From Thermaurantiacus tibetensis (lineage in GTDB: Bacteria > Pseudomonadota > Alphaproteobacteria > Sphingomonadales > Sphingomonadaceae), in assembly GCF_015354055.1 (NCBI RefSeq), contig NZ_JACHTM010000001.1, forward strand, positions 1 through 64,000: a stretch of DNA of 64,000 nucleotides, read 5' to 3'. The position numbers were made by a program, and so were the translations under genes. The number at the start of each line of letters is the position of its first letter. Position 1 is the first letter of the stretch. Shown piece by piece: positions 44,404 to 53,410 of this stretch. The notes under the pieces were generated by a model. That model made no database searches. It worked only from the letters and a program-made list of their open reading frames with translations, and was not told where the DNA came from.

Positions 44404-45454
44404 GCCGCTCGAAAGCCGGCTGCGCCGGCAGGCGCGGGCGCTCGGCTTCGTCGCCTGCGGGATTGCGCCGGCGGAGGTGGCGCCCGAGGCGGTGCGGCGC
44501 CTGAAGGCCTGGCTGGCGGCCGGGATGCACGGCGGAATGGCCTGGATGGAGGGCTCGCGCCGCGGCCAGCCGCGTGACATGTGGGCGGACGCGCGGACGG
44601 CCGTGGTGCTCGGCCTTCCCTACACGCCGTCCGTCGACCCGTTTCGCAACGCGCGTCGGCCGGACCGCGGCACCATTTCGGTCTATGCGCTGGGCCGCGA
44701 TTACCACGAGGTGATCAAGCCGCGCCTGAAGCGCCTCGCGCGCTGGCTGCTGGCCGAAGCCGGTGGCGGCGACGCCCGCGTCTTCGTGGACACCGCCCCG
44801 CTCATGGAAAAGCCGCTGGCCGAGGCCGCCGGCATCGGCTGGCAGGGCAAGCATTCGAACCTCGTCTCGCGCTGCCACGGCAGCTGGCTGTTCCTCGCCA
44901 CGATCCTCACCACGCTGCCCCTCGCGCCCGGTGGCGAGCCCGGTGCGGTCGGCGCCTGCGGCAGCTGCAGCCGCTGCATCGCCGCCTGCCCGACCGGCGC
45001 CATCGTTGCGCCCTACGTCGTCGATGCCCGGCGCTGCATCTCCTACCTGACCGTCGAGCACCGCGGGCCGGTCGAGGAAGCGCTCCGGCCCATGCTCGGC
45101 AACCGAATCCACGGCTGCGACGACTGCCTTGCCGTCTGCCCGTGGAACCGCTTCGCGCGAGCACCTGCGGACCCGGCGCTGGCCCTGCGGGAGGGCAGCG
45201 TCGCCCCGGCGCTCGCCGAGCTCCTCGCGCTCGACGAGGCGGGCTTCCGCGCCCGCTTCGCCGGCACCCCCGTGCGCCGCACGGGGCGCGACCGTTTCGC
45301 GCGCAACTGCCTCTATGCCGCGGGCAACAGCGGCGAGCCTGACCTGCTGCCGGCGGTCGAACGGCTCGCCGATGACCCGGACCCGGCCGTGGCAGACGCC
45401 GCGCGCTGGGCCGCCCAGCGGCTCAGGACGCGCGCGCGGCCTGCAGCAGCCTGA
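44384..45454 (+). CDS. queG: Epoxyqueuosine reductase
   Basis: A 356-residue cobalamin- and iron-sulfur-dependent enzyme that reduces epoxyqueuosine to queuosine in tRNA. The QueG hallmarks are GKHSNLVSRCHGSWLFLA, two [4Fe-4S] motifs (CGSCSRCIAACPTGAI and CDDCLAVCPWN) and a carboxy-terminal HEAT-like helical region. ATG at 44384 is the start that keeps the conserved amino end. The last 32 nt overlap the opposing lipoprotein gene. Confidence 0.94.
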   Translation: MTIPTSEPLESRLRRQARALGFVACGIAPAEVAPEAVRRLKAWLAAGMHGGMAWMEGSRRGQPRDMWADARTAVVLGLPYTPSVDPFRNARRPDRGTISVYALGRDYHEVIKPRLKRLARWLLAEAGGGDARVFVDTAPLMEKPLAEAAGIGWQGKHSNLVSRCHGSWLFLATILTTLPLAPGGEPGAVGACGSCSRCIAACPTGAIVAPYVVDARRCISYLTVEHRGPVEEALRPMLGNRIHGCDDCLAVCPWNRFARAPADPALALREGSVAPALAELLALDEAGFRARFAGTPVRRTGRDRFARNCLYAAGNSGEPDLLPAVERLADDPDPAVADAARWAAQRLRTRARPAAA

Positions 45455-45812
45455 GGCAGTCTCCGGGCGCGATGGCGCTGCCATCCGGCCGGCGGGCGTC
45501 GGCATGGCGGGCGACCGGCGCGGCACCCGCCTCGGGGCGGTAGTAGTAGAGGTCGAGGATGCAGGGGCTGCCGCCGAACTGGAGGTGGCGTGCCTCGCCC
45601 TCGCGGCGGTCGAGCCGGACCGGGCCGACAAGCGCGATTGCGGCCTCGGGCCCACGCCCGAGGAGCGCGGCCAGCCCTGGGTCGGGCGGGGGCTTGGCGG
45701 CCGGCGGGGCGGGGCGCTCGGGCGTCGCGCAGGCAAGAAGCGCAAGCGGGCCGAGGAGCGGGCCGAGGAGCGTTGCAGAAGCCGGGCGGGCGGCACCGGG
45801 GCGAAAGCGCAT
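45423..45812 (-). CDS. Small putative lipoprotein of unknown function
   Basis: A 129-residue protein with a hydrophobic leader ending in LALLAC, a plausible lipobox. A proline-rich linker and a short domain with LDRREGEARHLQFGGSPCIL then DLYYYRPEAG follow. Two further cysteines (PCIL, GDCL) could form a disulfide in the periplasm. No family is recognised. Its 3' end overlaps the queG 3' end. Confidence 0.65.
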   Translation of the reverse strand: MRFRPGAARPASATLLGPLLGPLALLACATPERPAPPAAKPPPDPGLAALLGRGPEAAIALVGPVRLDRREGEARHLQFGGSPCILDLYYYRPEAGAAPVARHADARRPDGSAIAPGDCLRLLQAARAS

Positions 45813-45880
45813 GGCCGGGAACCTAGCCAGCCCGGAGCCCCGATGCTAGCGCCGCAGCTCCGGTCGGATGAGGGGATGAG

Positions 45881-46891
45881 ATGCAGGAGTTCGACGTTCT
45901 CGCCGTCGGCAACGCCATCGTCGACGTGATCGCGCAGGCCGACGAGGCCTTCCTCGCGGCCGAGGGGATCGCCAAGGGCTCGATGCGGCTCATCCCGGCC
46001 GAGGAAGCGCGGGCTCTCTACGCCAAGATGGGGCCGGGCCGCGAGATCTCGGGCGGGTCGGCAGCCAACAGCTGCGCCGGGATCGCCGCGCTCGGGGGGC
46101 GCGCCGCTTTCATCGGCCGCGTCTCCGACGACCAGCTGGGTGCCGTCTTCGCCCACGACATCCGCGCCGCCGGAGTCGACTATCGCACGCCGCCCGCGGT
46201 CGGCGGCCCGCCCACCGGCCAGTGCCTCATCCTGGTCACGGCCGACGGCCAGCGCACCATGAACACCTATCTCGGCAGCTGCCAGGAAGTGGACGCCGAT
46301 GACGTGGACGCGGAGCGGGTGCGGGCCGCGCGCGTCACCTACCTCGAAGGCTATCTCTGGGACCCGCCAGCCCCCATCCGCGCCTGCACCCGGGCGATGG
46401 AGATTGCGAAGGCGGCGGGCCGGACGGTCGCCTTGACGCTCTCCGACGTGTTCTGCGTGGAAGGCCATCGGGAGGACTTCCTGCAGCTGATGGCCGGGCC
46501 CGTCGATCTCGTCTTCGCCAACGAGAACGAGGCAAAGGCCCTGTTCCGGACCGACGACGCGGATGTTGCCATCGCCGAGATGGGGAAGGCCGCGCGGCTC
46601 GCCGTCGTGACCCGGAGCGAGAAGGGGGCGGTGGTGGTGCAGGGGGCTGAGCGGCACGCCGTGCCGGCGCAGAAGGTCGCGCGCGTGCTCGATACCACCG
46701 GTGCCGGCGACCTGTTCGCTGCCGGCTTCCTCGTCGGCTACACCCGCGGGCGGCCGCTGGCCGAATGCGCGGTGATGGGCACGATCGCGGCCGCCGAGAT
46801 CATCGAGCACTATGGCGCCCGGCCCGAATCCGATCTGCGGGCGCGCGTCGCTGCCGTCCTCGGCGCCGACGCGCTCGCGCCTGGAGGCTGA
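45881..46891 (+). CDS. Adenosine kinase (PfkB/ribokinase family)
   Basis: A 336-residue sugar/nucleoside kinase phosphorylating adenosine with ATP. It shows VGNAIVDVIAQAD at the amino end, the substrate-site GGSAANSCAGIAALGG, FANENEAKALF in the middle, and the ATP/anion-hole DTTGAGDLFAAGFL near the carboxy end. The overall pattern matches alphaproteobacterial adenosine kinases better than ribokinases. ATG at 45881 follows AGGGGATGAG. Confidence 0.9.
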   Translation: MQEFDVLAVGNAIVDVIAQADEAFLAAEGIAKGSMRLIPAEEARALYAKMGPGREISGGSAANSCAGIAALGGRAAFIGRVSDDQLGAVFAHDIRAAGVDYRTPPAVGGPPTGQCLILVTADGQRTMNTYLGSCQEVDADDVDAERVRAARVTYLEGYLWDPPAPIRACTRAMEIAKAAGRTVALTLSDVFCVEGHREDFLQLMAGPVDLVFANENEAKALFRTDDADVAIAEMGKAARLAVVTRSEKGAVVVQGAERHAVPAQKVARVLDTTGAGDLFAAGFLVGYTRGRPLAECAVMGTIAAAEIIEHYGARPESDLRARVAAVLGADALAPGG

Positions 46892-46895
46892 CGGG

Positions 46896-48170
46896 TCAGG
46901 CCGCGCGCGTCCGGGGGTTCCGGCGCCGTTGCCCGGGGCGGGAGGGGCGTGAGGCCTCGCCGCTGGCCGCTCTTGCGGGTGCCGGGAGGGAAGGGCGCGG
47001 GTTGGGCGAAGGCTTCGGCAGGCGGGCGGCCGTCGCCACGAAGTCCGGCGGCAGCGGCGCGCGCGGAAGCTCCTGCCGGATGAGCCGCTCGATGTCCCTG
47101 AGAAACGCGCGCTCCTCGGGTGCGCAGAAGCTCAAGGCCTCCCCGGCCCGGCCGGCCCGCGCCGTGCGGCCGATCCGGTGGACATATTGTTCGGGCACGT
47201 TCGGCAGCTCGAAGTTGATGACGTGCGAGACGCCCTCGACATCGATTCCACGGGCGGCGATGTCGGTGGCGACCAGGGCCTGGAGTGCGCCGTCGCGGAA
47301 GGCAGCCAGCGCGCGCTCGCGCTGCGGCTGGGACTTGTTGCCATGGATGGCAGCCGCGCGGACGCCGGCGGCCGCGAGGTGGCGCACCACCCGGTCCGCG
47401 CCGTGCTTCGTGCGGGTGAAGACCAGCGTGCGCGCATAGGCCGGGTCGCGGAGCATGAGGGTCAGCAGCGCCTGCTTCTCGGCCTGGTTCACGAGAATGA
47501 TCCGCTGGGTGACCCGCTCGGCGGTGGTCGCGGCCGGGGTCACGGCCACTTCCACGGGGTCCTGGAGGAAGCGCTCGGCGAGTTCGCGGATGGCCGGCGG
47601 CATGGTTGCCGAGAAGAAGAGCGACTGGCGCCGGCGCGGCAGGAGGCCGTGGAGCTTCTTCAGCGCATGGATGAAGCCGAGATCGAGCATCTGGTCGGCT
47701 TCGTCGAGCACGAGCAGCTCCACATGGTCGAGGAGGAGGGCGCCGCGGTCGACGAGGTCGAGGAGGCGGCCGGGGGTCGCGACCAGGATGTCGAGGCCGG
47801 CCTCCGTCATCCGGATCTGGCGGGCGATGGGGACGCCCCCGAACACGGTCTCGGTTCGGAGCCTGAGGGCGCTCCCCAGGGCGCGGAAGCTTTCGGCAAT
47901 CTGGCTCGCGAGCTCGCGGGTGGGGGAGAGCACGAGCACCCGGGTCGAGAGCCTGCGCCGGTGCGCCGGGTGGCGGGCCAGCCGGTCAAGGATGGGAAGC
48001 GCGAAGGCCGCCGTCTTGCCGGTGCCGGTCCTGGCGATGCCGATGAGGTCGCGGCCGGCGAGCGCCGGCGGAATGGCCGCCTTCTGGATGGGGGTGGGGT
48101 GGACGTAGCCCGCCTGCCGCAGGGCAGGGCGGAGGGGCTCGGCGAGGCCGAGCAAGTCGAAGCTGGTCAA
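46896..48170 (-). CDS. rhlE: DEAD-box ATP-dependent RNA helicase (RhlE-like)
   Basis: A 424-residue RNA helicase with all core motifs: an upstream F and Q motif (GYVHPTPIQKAAIP), ARTGTGKTAAFALPIL, PTRELASQI, TPGRLLDL, DEADQMLD, SAT, ATDIAARGIDVEGV and HRIGRTARAG. The carboxy tail is proline- and arginine-rich and short. RhlE-type helicases take part in ribosome assembly and RNA turnover. It is convergent with the adenosine kinase gene, 4 nt apart. Confidence 0.93.
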   Translation of the reverse strand: MTSFDLLGLAEPLRPALRQAGYVHPTPIQKAAIPPALAGRDLIGIARTGTGKTAAFALPILDRLARHPAHRRRLSTRVLVLSPTRELASQIAESFRALGSALRLRTETVFGGVPIARQIRMTEAGLDILVATPGRLLDLVDRGALLLDHVELLVLDEADQMLDLGFIHALKKLHGLLPRRRQSLFFSATMPPAIRELAERFLQDPVEVAVTPAATTAERVTQRIILVNQAEKQALLTLMLRDPAYARTLVFTRTKHGADRVVRHLAAAGVRAAAIHGNKSQPQRERALAAFRDGALQALVATDIAARGIDVEGVSHVINFELPNVPEQYVHRIGRTARAGRAGEALSFCAPEERAFLRDIERLIRQELPRAPLPPDFVATAARLPKPSPNPRPSLPAPARAASGEASRPSRPGQRRRNPRTRAA

Positions 48171-48318
48171 GGGAAACCTTCAAGCAGCGGCGCCGCGCAT
48201 GATGGCGGCAGCCGGGGGAGGGGGGCCTGCAGCGCGCCTTCAGGGCGCGGCCGCGATCACGCGCCCGGAGCCACGCCTATAGGGTGCGCTGCAGCAGAAG
48301 GCAACTGCGGCCGCCTGG

Positions 48319-49779
48319 TCAGCCGGTGCGTGTCCGCAGTACGGTCGCCATGTGGCTTCGGTTCCGGCCATAGGCATAATAGACGAGGAGCCCGAATGCC
48401 GCCCAGCCGAGGAACATGAGCTCGGTTGCGCCGGAGAGCTGGAAGAAGAGGAAGACGCAGCCCGCCGCGGCAAGCGGGGCGATGACCCACACCGCAGGGG
48501 TGCGGAAGTGGCGCGTGCGTTCCGGCTGGGTGCGGCGCAGGATCATCACGCCCACGGCAACGGTGAAGAAGGCGAACAGCGTGCCCGAGTTCGAGATGTC
48601 GGCAAGCTGGCCGACGGGGAACAGCGCGGCAAACAGGGCGACGAACACGCCCGTCGTCAGCGTGACCACGTGCGGCGTGCCGTAGCGGGGATGGAGCCGC
48701 GCGAAGACGGGCGGCAGCAGGCCGTCGCGGCTCATCACGAAGAAGATGCGGGTCTGGCCGAACATCATCATCAGGATGACCGACGGCAGTGCAAGCCCGG
48801 CGGCGATGGCCACGAGATCGCCGGCCCAGCCATGGCCCACCTCGCGAAGCACGAAGGCCAGCGCTTCGCGCGACTGCGCCAGCGCGCCCCCCGGCTGCGC
48901 CCCGACCGAGCCGGTCGCAGCCGCTGCCACCCCCAGGTAGATGAGGGTGCAGATGGCGAGCGAGCCGATGAGGCCGATCGGCAGGTTGCGCTGGGGGTTG
49001 ACCGTTTCCTCGGCGGCCGTCGAGACGGCGTCGAACCCGACATAGGCGAAGAAGATCGAAGCCGCAGCGGCTGCGACGCCCACCGTGACGAGGTTCCCGG
49101 AAATGGGGTCGATGACGGTGCGGGCGAAGAATCCGTTGGGCATGAAGGGCTCGAAATTCTCCGCCTGGATGGCCGGCGCGGCGAGCACGATAAAGAGACC
49201 CAGTGCGGAGAGCTTGACGGCGACCAGCACCGCATTGAAGCGCGCGCTCTCGCGCGTGCCGAGCACCAGAAGCCAGGTGATGAGGAGCGCGATTCCCATG
49301 GCCGGCAGGTTGACGAGGCCCGGGTTGCGGTCGAACGGGCCGGCGACAAGCGCATGGGGCAGCTCCACCCCGAGCACCTCGCGCACCAGGCCGACCATGT
49401 AGCCTGACCAGCCGACCGAGACGGCGGACGCAGCCACGGCATATTCGAGCACCAGGGCCCAGCCGACCACCCAGGCGACCAGCTCGCCCATGGTCGCGTA
49501 GGAGTAGGTGTAGGCCGAGCCCGAGACGGGCACCATGGCCGCCATCTCGGCGTAGCAGAGCGCCGCCACTGCGCAGACGAAGGCGGCGATGACGAAGCTG
49601 ATCATCATCGCCGGCCCGGCCCTGGTCGCGGCTTCCGCCGTCAGCACGAAGATGCCGGTACCGATGATGGCGCCGATGCCCAGCATCGTCAGCTGGAAGG
49701 CGCCGAGCGTGCGGGTCAGCGCCTTCTGCTCGGCGGTTTCGAGGATGAGGTCGAGCGGCTTGACGCGCCAGAACAGCAT
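48319..49779 (-). CDS. APC-family amino acid permease
   Basis: A 486-residue inner-membrane transporter with about 12 hydrophobic helices. The first-helix signature GIGAIIGTGIFVLTA and FFAYVGFDAVSTAAEETVNPQ are characteristic of cationic or broad-range amino acid/polyamine antiporters (YfnA/CAT-like). The substrate cannot be told from sequence. ATG at 49779 was chosen because upstream sequence in frame lacks homology. Confidence 0.9.
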   Translation of the reverse strand: MLFWRVKPLDLILETAEQKALTRTLGAFQLTMLGIGAIIGTGIFVLTAEAATRAGPAMMISFVIAAFVCAVAALCYAEMAAMVPVSGSAYTYSYATMGELVAWVVGWALVLEYAVAASAVSVGWSGYMVGLVREVLGVELPHALVAGPFDRNPGLVNLPAMGIALLITWLLVLGTRESARFNAVLVAVKLSALGLFIVLAAPAIQAENFEPFMPNGFFARTVIDPISGNLVTVGVAAAAASIFFAYVGFDAVSTAAEETVNPQRNLPIGLIGSLAICTLIYLGVAAAATGSVGAQPGGALAQSREALAFVLREVGHGWAGDLVAIAAGLALPSVILMMMFGQTRIFFVMSRDGLLPPVFARLHPRYGTPHVVTLTTGVFVALFAALFPVGQLADISNSGTLFAFFTVAVGVMILRRTQPERTRHFRTPAVWVIAPLAAAGCVFLFFQLSGATELMFLGWAAFGLLVYYAYGRNRSHMATVLRTRTG

Positions 49780-49843
49780 GCGGTCCCTCCCGGAAGCTGG
49801 CGCGCCTCAATGCCCTTGAACCCGGATGTCAAGCCGGCCCCGG

Positions 49844-50248
49844 TCAGGCGCCCGTCTCCCGGCTGCCCGCGCGACGCGCGAGCATCGGCCCCAGCGGCGC
49901 GCCGCCGAAGATGTGGACATGGAGGTGCGGCACCTCCTGGTGGCTGTGGGGGCCGGCGTTCGCAAGGATGCGGTAGCCCGTCTCCTCGAGCCCGAGGACC
50001 CGCGCCGTCTCGCCGACCGCCCGGAAGAAGCCGGCCACGAGCTCGGCCGGCGCGTTCGCCGTGAAGTCCGCCATCGAGACATAGGGCCCCTTGGGGATGA
50101 CGAGCACGTGCACCGGCGCCTGCGGGTTGATGTCGTGGAAGGCGAGCGCGTGCGCCGTTTCGTGCACCTTCCGGCACGGCACCTCGCCGCGCAGGATCCG
50201 GGCGAAGATGTTGCCCTCGTCGTAGGGCTCAGTTGCCTTCACGCTCAT
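49844..50248 (-). CDS. HIT-family nucleotide phosphoramidase (HinT-like)
   Basis: A 134-residue histidine-triad protein. It shows NIFARILRGEVPCRKVHE and FHDINPQAPVHVLVIPK, and the triad in HLHVHIFGG. HinT enzymes hydrolyse purine nucleoside phosphoramidates. It overlaps hisE by 4 nt at the end of the his cluster, an arrangement common in alphaproteobacteria. Confidence 0.93.
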   Translation of the reverse strand: MSVKATEPYDEGNIFARILRGEVPCRKVHETAHALAFHDINPQAPVHVLVIPKGPYVSMADFTANAPAELVAGFFRAVGETARVLGLEETGYRILANAGPHSHQEVPHLHVHIFGGAPLGPMLARRAGSRETGA

Positions 50249-50580
50249 GCCTCTCGCGCCTTCCTCTCGTCGATGCCGGATGTGCCCTCGCGCCGCTCGA
50301 GTTCGGCCAGCACCGCCCCAAGCGGCACCCCGCGCCCGCCGAGCAGGAGGAGGAGGTGGAACAGCAGGTCCGCCGCCTCGGCGGCGAGCGCCGCGTCGTC
50401 CTCGGCGAGCGCGGCAACCACGGTCTCGACCGCCTCCTCGCCGAGCTTCTGCGCCAGCCGCGCCGGCCCCTTCGCGAGCTGGCGGGCGACGTAGCTCGCC
50501 TCGGCAAGTGCGGGCTCGCGGGCCAGCGCATGGCGCCGCGCGGCGATCACGGCCTCGAGCCGGAGGAGGATGTCGCTCAT
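50245..50580 (-). CDS. hisE: Phosphoribosyl-ATP diphosphatase
   Basis: A 111-residue all-alpha NTP-pyrophosphatase for the second step of histidine synthesis, PR-ATP to PR-AMP. It shows WVARQL-like SYVARQLAKGPARLAQKLGE, EEAVETVVAAL (as GEEAVETVVAALAEDD) and LAAEAADLLFHLLLLL. hisI is not in the window. It begins 10 nt after hisF. Confidence 0.94.
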   Translation of the reverse strand: MSDILLRLEAVIAARRHALAREPALAEASYVARQLAKGPARLAQKLGEEAVETVVAALAEDDAALAAEAADLLFHLLLLLGGRGVPLGAVLAELERREGTSGIDERKAREA

Positions 50581-50590
50581 CTCCGTCCCC

Positions 50591-51352
50591 TCATGGCCTG
50601 ACGGTCACGCCTGCAGCGCCGAGCGCGGCGCGCGCCTCGGCAATGGTTGCCTCGCCGAAGTGGAAGATGCTCGCCGCGAGCACCGCAGATGCGCCGCCCT
50701 TCGTCACGCCCTCGACGAGATGCTGGAGGCTGCCCACGCCGCCGGAGGCCACCACCGGCACGCGCACGGCCGCCGAGACCGCGGCGAGAAGTGCCAGATC
50801 ATAGCCGTCGCGCGTACCGTCGCGGTCCATGGAGGTGAGGAGGATCTCGCCCGCGCCCGTCGCGGCCATGCGGGCGGCGTGGGCGACGGCGTCGAGACCG
50901 GTGCCGCGCCGGCCGCCGTGGGTCACCACTTCCCAGCGCCCGGGGCCAGCCGCGCGCGCGTCGATGGCAACGGTGATGCACTGCTGGCCGAAGGCCTCGG
51001 CAAGCTCCGGGACAAGTTCCGGCCGGGCGACCGCCGCCGAGTTGACCGACACCTTGTCCGCCCCGGCGCGGAGCAGCGCCCGCACGTCGTCGGCCGAGCG
51101 CACGCCGCCGCCGACGGTCAGCGGCGTGAAGCAGCAGGCGGCCGTCTTCTCGACGATGTCGAGGAGGATGCCGCGCTCCTCGTGGGTGGCAGTGATGTCG
51201 AGGAAGACCAGTTCGTCGGCCCCTTGCGCGTCGTAGCGGCGCGCTGCCTCCACCGGGTCCCCGGCGTCGGCGAGGTCCAGGAAGCGGACGCCCTTCACCA
51301 CCCGGCCGCCCGTCACGTCGAGGCAGGGGATGATGCGGACCGCCAGCGTCAT
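50591..51352 (-). CDS. hisF: Imidazole glycerol phosphate synthase cyclase subunit
   Basis: A 253-residue TIM-barrel subunit that uses ammonia from HisH to form imidazole glycerol phosphate and AICAR. It shows [51 protein letters not shown], and the phosphate-binding VVASGGVG. Start ATG 51352 lies 7 nt after hisA. Confidence 0.96.
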   Translation of the reverse strand: MTLAVRIIPCLDVTGGRVVKGVRFLDLADAGDPVEAARRYDAQGADELVFLDITATHEERGILLDIVEKTAACCFTPLTVGGGVRSADDVRALLRAGADKVSVNSAAVARPELVPELAEAFGQQCITVAIDARAAGPGRWEVVTHGGRRGTGLDAVAHAARMAATGAGEILLTSMDRDGTRDGYDLALLAAVSAAVRVPVVASGGVGSLQHLVEGVTKGGASAVLAASIFHFGEATIAEARAALGAAGVTVRP

Positions 51353-51359
51353 CCCGCCC

Positions 51360-52076
51360 TCAGGCCGCTGCGTCCAGCGCCTCGGCGAGGGTGAAGCGGC
51401 CCTCGTAGAGCGCGCGGCCCACGACTGCGCCGGCAATCCCGGGCTGCGCCCGGAGCGCGGCAAGATCGGCCAGCGAGGCGATGCCGCCGGAGGCGAGGAC
51501 GGGCAGCGGCACGGCCGCGGCGAGTGCCGCCGTCGCCGCGACGTTCACCCCCGCCATGAGCCCGTCGCGGCCGATGTCGGTGAAGAGGAGCGCGGCAACG
51601 CCGGCATCGGCGAAGCGGCGGCCAAGCTCGACCGCCGGCACGGTCGAGACCTCGGCCCAGCCGCGCGTGGCAACCAGGCCGTCGCGCGCGTCGACCGCAA
51701 CCACGATGGCGCCGGGAAAGCGCCGGGCGGCAAGGCGGACGAGCGCCGGGTCCTCGAGCGCTGCGGTGCCGAGCACCACCCGGGCCGCGCCGGCGGCGAG
51801 CCACCCCTCGATGGCCGCCATGCTGCGGATTCCGCCCCCCACCTGCACGCGCGCGCCGGTGGCGGCCAGGATCGCCATGACCGACTCGCGGTTGCGCGCG
51901 GACCCGGCGGTTGCGCCGTCGAGGTCGACCACGTGGAGGTTGCCTGCGCCCTGGGCGGCGAAGGCGCGCGCCACCTCCGCCGGGTCCTCGGCATAGACGG
52001 TGGCGCGCGCCATGTCGCCTTCGGCAAGCCGCACCACCTGCCCGGCCTTGAGGTCGATCGCGGGCCAGATCTCCAT
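51360..52076 (-). CDS. hisA: Phosphoribosylformimino-5-aminoimidazole carboxamide ribotide isomerase
   Basis: A 238-residue TIM-barrel isomerase. It shows [45 protein letters not shown] and [13 protein letters not shown] at 52076 shares one base with the hisH stop (TGATG). An ATG at 52088 giving four more residues is the alternative. Confidence 0.95.
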   Translation of the reverse strand: MEIWPAIDLKAGQVVRLAEGDMARATVYAEDPAEVARAFAAQGAGNLHVVDLDGATAGSARNRESVMAILAATGARVQVGGGIRSMAAIEGWLAAGAARVVLGTAALEDPALVRLAARRFPGAIVVAVDARDGLVATRGWAEVSTVPAVELGRRFADAGVAALLFTDIGRDGLMAGVNVAATAALAAAVPLPVLASGGIASLADLAALRAQPGIAGAVVGRALYEGRFTLAEALDAAA

Positions 52077-52687
52077 CAGGGCCGCCATGCGAGGAAGCGG
52101 GCGAGGAGCGCAAGGCCCCAGGCCTGGCTCTTCTCCGGGTGGAACTGGACTCCGAGGATCGGCCCGCGGGCCACGGCTGCCGTCACCGGGCCGCCGTGGT
52201 CGGTGGTGGCGACAAGGTCGGCGGGCTCGGCCGGGTGGAAGGCATAGCCGTGGACGAAATAGGCCCAGCCGGGCGCGACGAGGCCCGGCCGGACCACGGC
52301 AACCGCGTTCCAGCCCATGTGCGGCACGCGAAGGCGCGGATCCTGCGGGGCGAGCGGGCGGACCTCGCCCGGGATCCAGCCGAGGCCGGCGTGGGTGCCA
52401 TGCTCGTGACCGGTGGTGGCAAGCAGCTGCATCCCGACGCAGATGCCGAGGAATGGGCGGCCGCGCTGGAGCACGGCCTCGGCAAGCGCCTCCTCGAGGC
52501 CCGCGCGGGCGCGGATCGCGCCGATGCACTGGCCGAAGGCGCCGACGCCAGGGAGCACGATCCGCTCGGCCCGGGCGATCGTCTCCGGCTCTGCCGTCAC
52601 CACGAGGTCTTCCGCGCCCGCCGCGCGCAGCGCGTTCGCTGCCGAGCGCAGGTTGCCGGCGCCGTAGTCGACAAGGGCGACCGTCAT
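52076..52687 (-). CDS. hisH: Imidazole glycerol phosphate synthase glutaminase subunit
   Basis: A 203-residue class I glutamine amidotransferase supplying ammonia to HisF. It shows [25 protein letters not shown], the catalytic cysteine in [12 protein letters not shown], and a carboxy-terminal histidine in VQFHPEKSQ. It lies 8 nt after hisB. Confidence 0.96.
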   Translation of the reverse strand: MTVALVDYGAGNLRSAANALRAAGAEDLVVTAEPETIARAERIVLPGVGAFGQCIGAIRARAGLEEALAEAVLQRGRPFLGICVGMQLLATTGHEHGTHAGLGWIPGEVRPLAPQDPRLRVPHMGWNAVAVVRPGLVAPGWAYFVHGYAFHPAEPADLVATTDHGGPVTAAVARGPILGVQFHPEKSQAWGLALLARFLAWRP

Positions 52688-52695
52688 GGCGCCCC

Positions 52696-53337
52696 TCAGG
52701 CAGCGGTGCCGGCGCCGCTGGCGGGCGGGCGCCCGAGCACGCCCTTGGTCGAGGGGATCTGCCCCGCCATGCGCGGGTCGGGCGCGGCGGCATCGCGCAA
52801 CGCGCGGGCGAGGCCCTTGAACGCGCTTTCGATGATGTGGTGGTTGTTGGTGCCGTAGACGGTCTCGACGTGGAGGGTGAGGCCGCCTTCCTGCGCGAGC
52901 GCCTGGAAGAACTCGCGGAAGAGCTCGGTGTCCATGTCGCCGAGGCGCGGCTGGCTGAACGCCACCTTCCAGACGAGGTAGGGCCGGCCCGAGATGTCGA
53001 TGGCAACCCGGGTCAGGGTCTCGTCCATGGGGATAAGGGCATGGCCGTAGCGGCGGATCCCGGCCCGGTCCCCGAGCGCCCGGGCGATCGCCTGGCCGAG
53101 CGCAAGGCCAGTATCCTCCACCGTGTGGTGGGCGTCGATGTGGAGATCGCCCTTCGCCTCGAGGTCGAGATCGAGGAGGGCGTGCTTGGCCAGCTGGTCG
53201 AGCATGTGATCGAAGAAGCCGATGCCGGTCGAGATGCGCCGTGCGCCCGTGCCGTCGAGGCCGAGGTTGACAGCAATGCGGGTTTCGCGGGTCTCGCGCA
53301 CGAGGCTGGCCGAGCGGGGGGGCAGGGTCTCCGGCAT
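52696..53337 (-). CDS. hisB: Imidazoleglycerol-phosphate dehydratase
   Basis: A 213-residue manganese enzyme for the sixth step of histidine synthesis; it lacks the phosphatase domain found in enteric HisB. It shows [32 protein letters not shown] and [18 protein letters not shown], all metal-binding histidine clusters. It is the first his gene in this run (hisB-H-A-F-E-HIT). Confidence 0.97.
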   Translation of the reverse strand: MPETLPPRSASLVRETRETRIAVNLGLDGTGARRISTGIGFFDHMLDQLAKHALLDLDLEAKGDLHIDAHHTVEDTGLALGQAIARALGDRAGIRRYGHALIPMDETLTRVAIDISGRPYLVWKVAFSQPRLGDMDTELFREFFQALAQEGGLTLHVETVYGTNNHHIIESAFKGLARALRDAAAPDPRMAGQIPSTKGVLGRPPASGAGTAA

Positions 53338-53410
53338 GGCGAAGCCGCCTAGGCGCGCCGGGCGCGGCCTTCAACTCCCCTTCCCACCGCGCCGCGCGTC
53401 ACCCTCCCGC

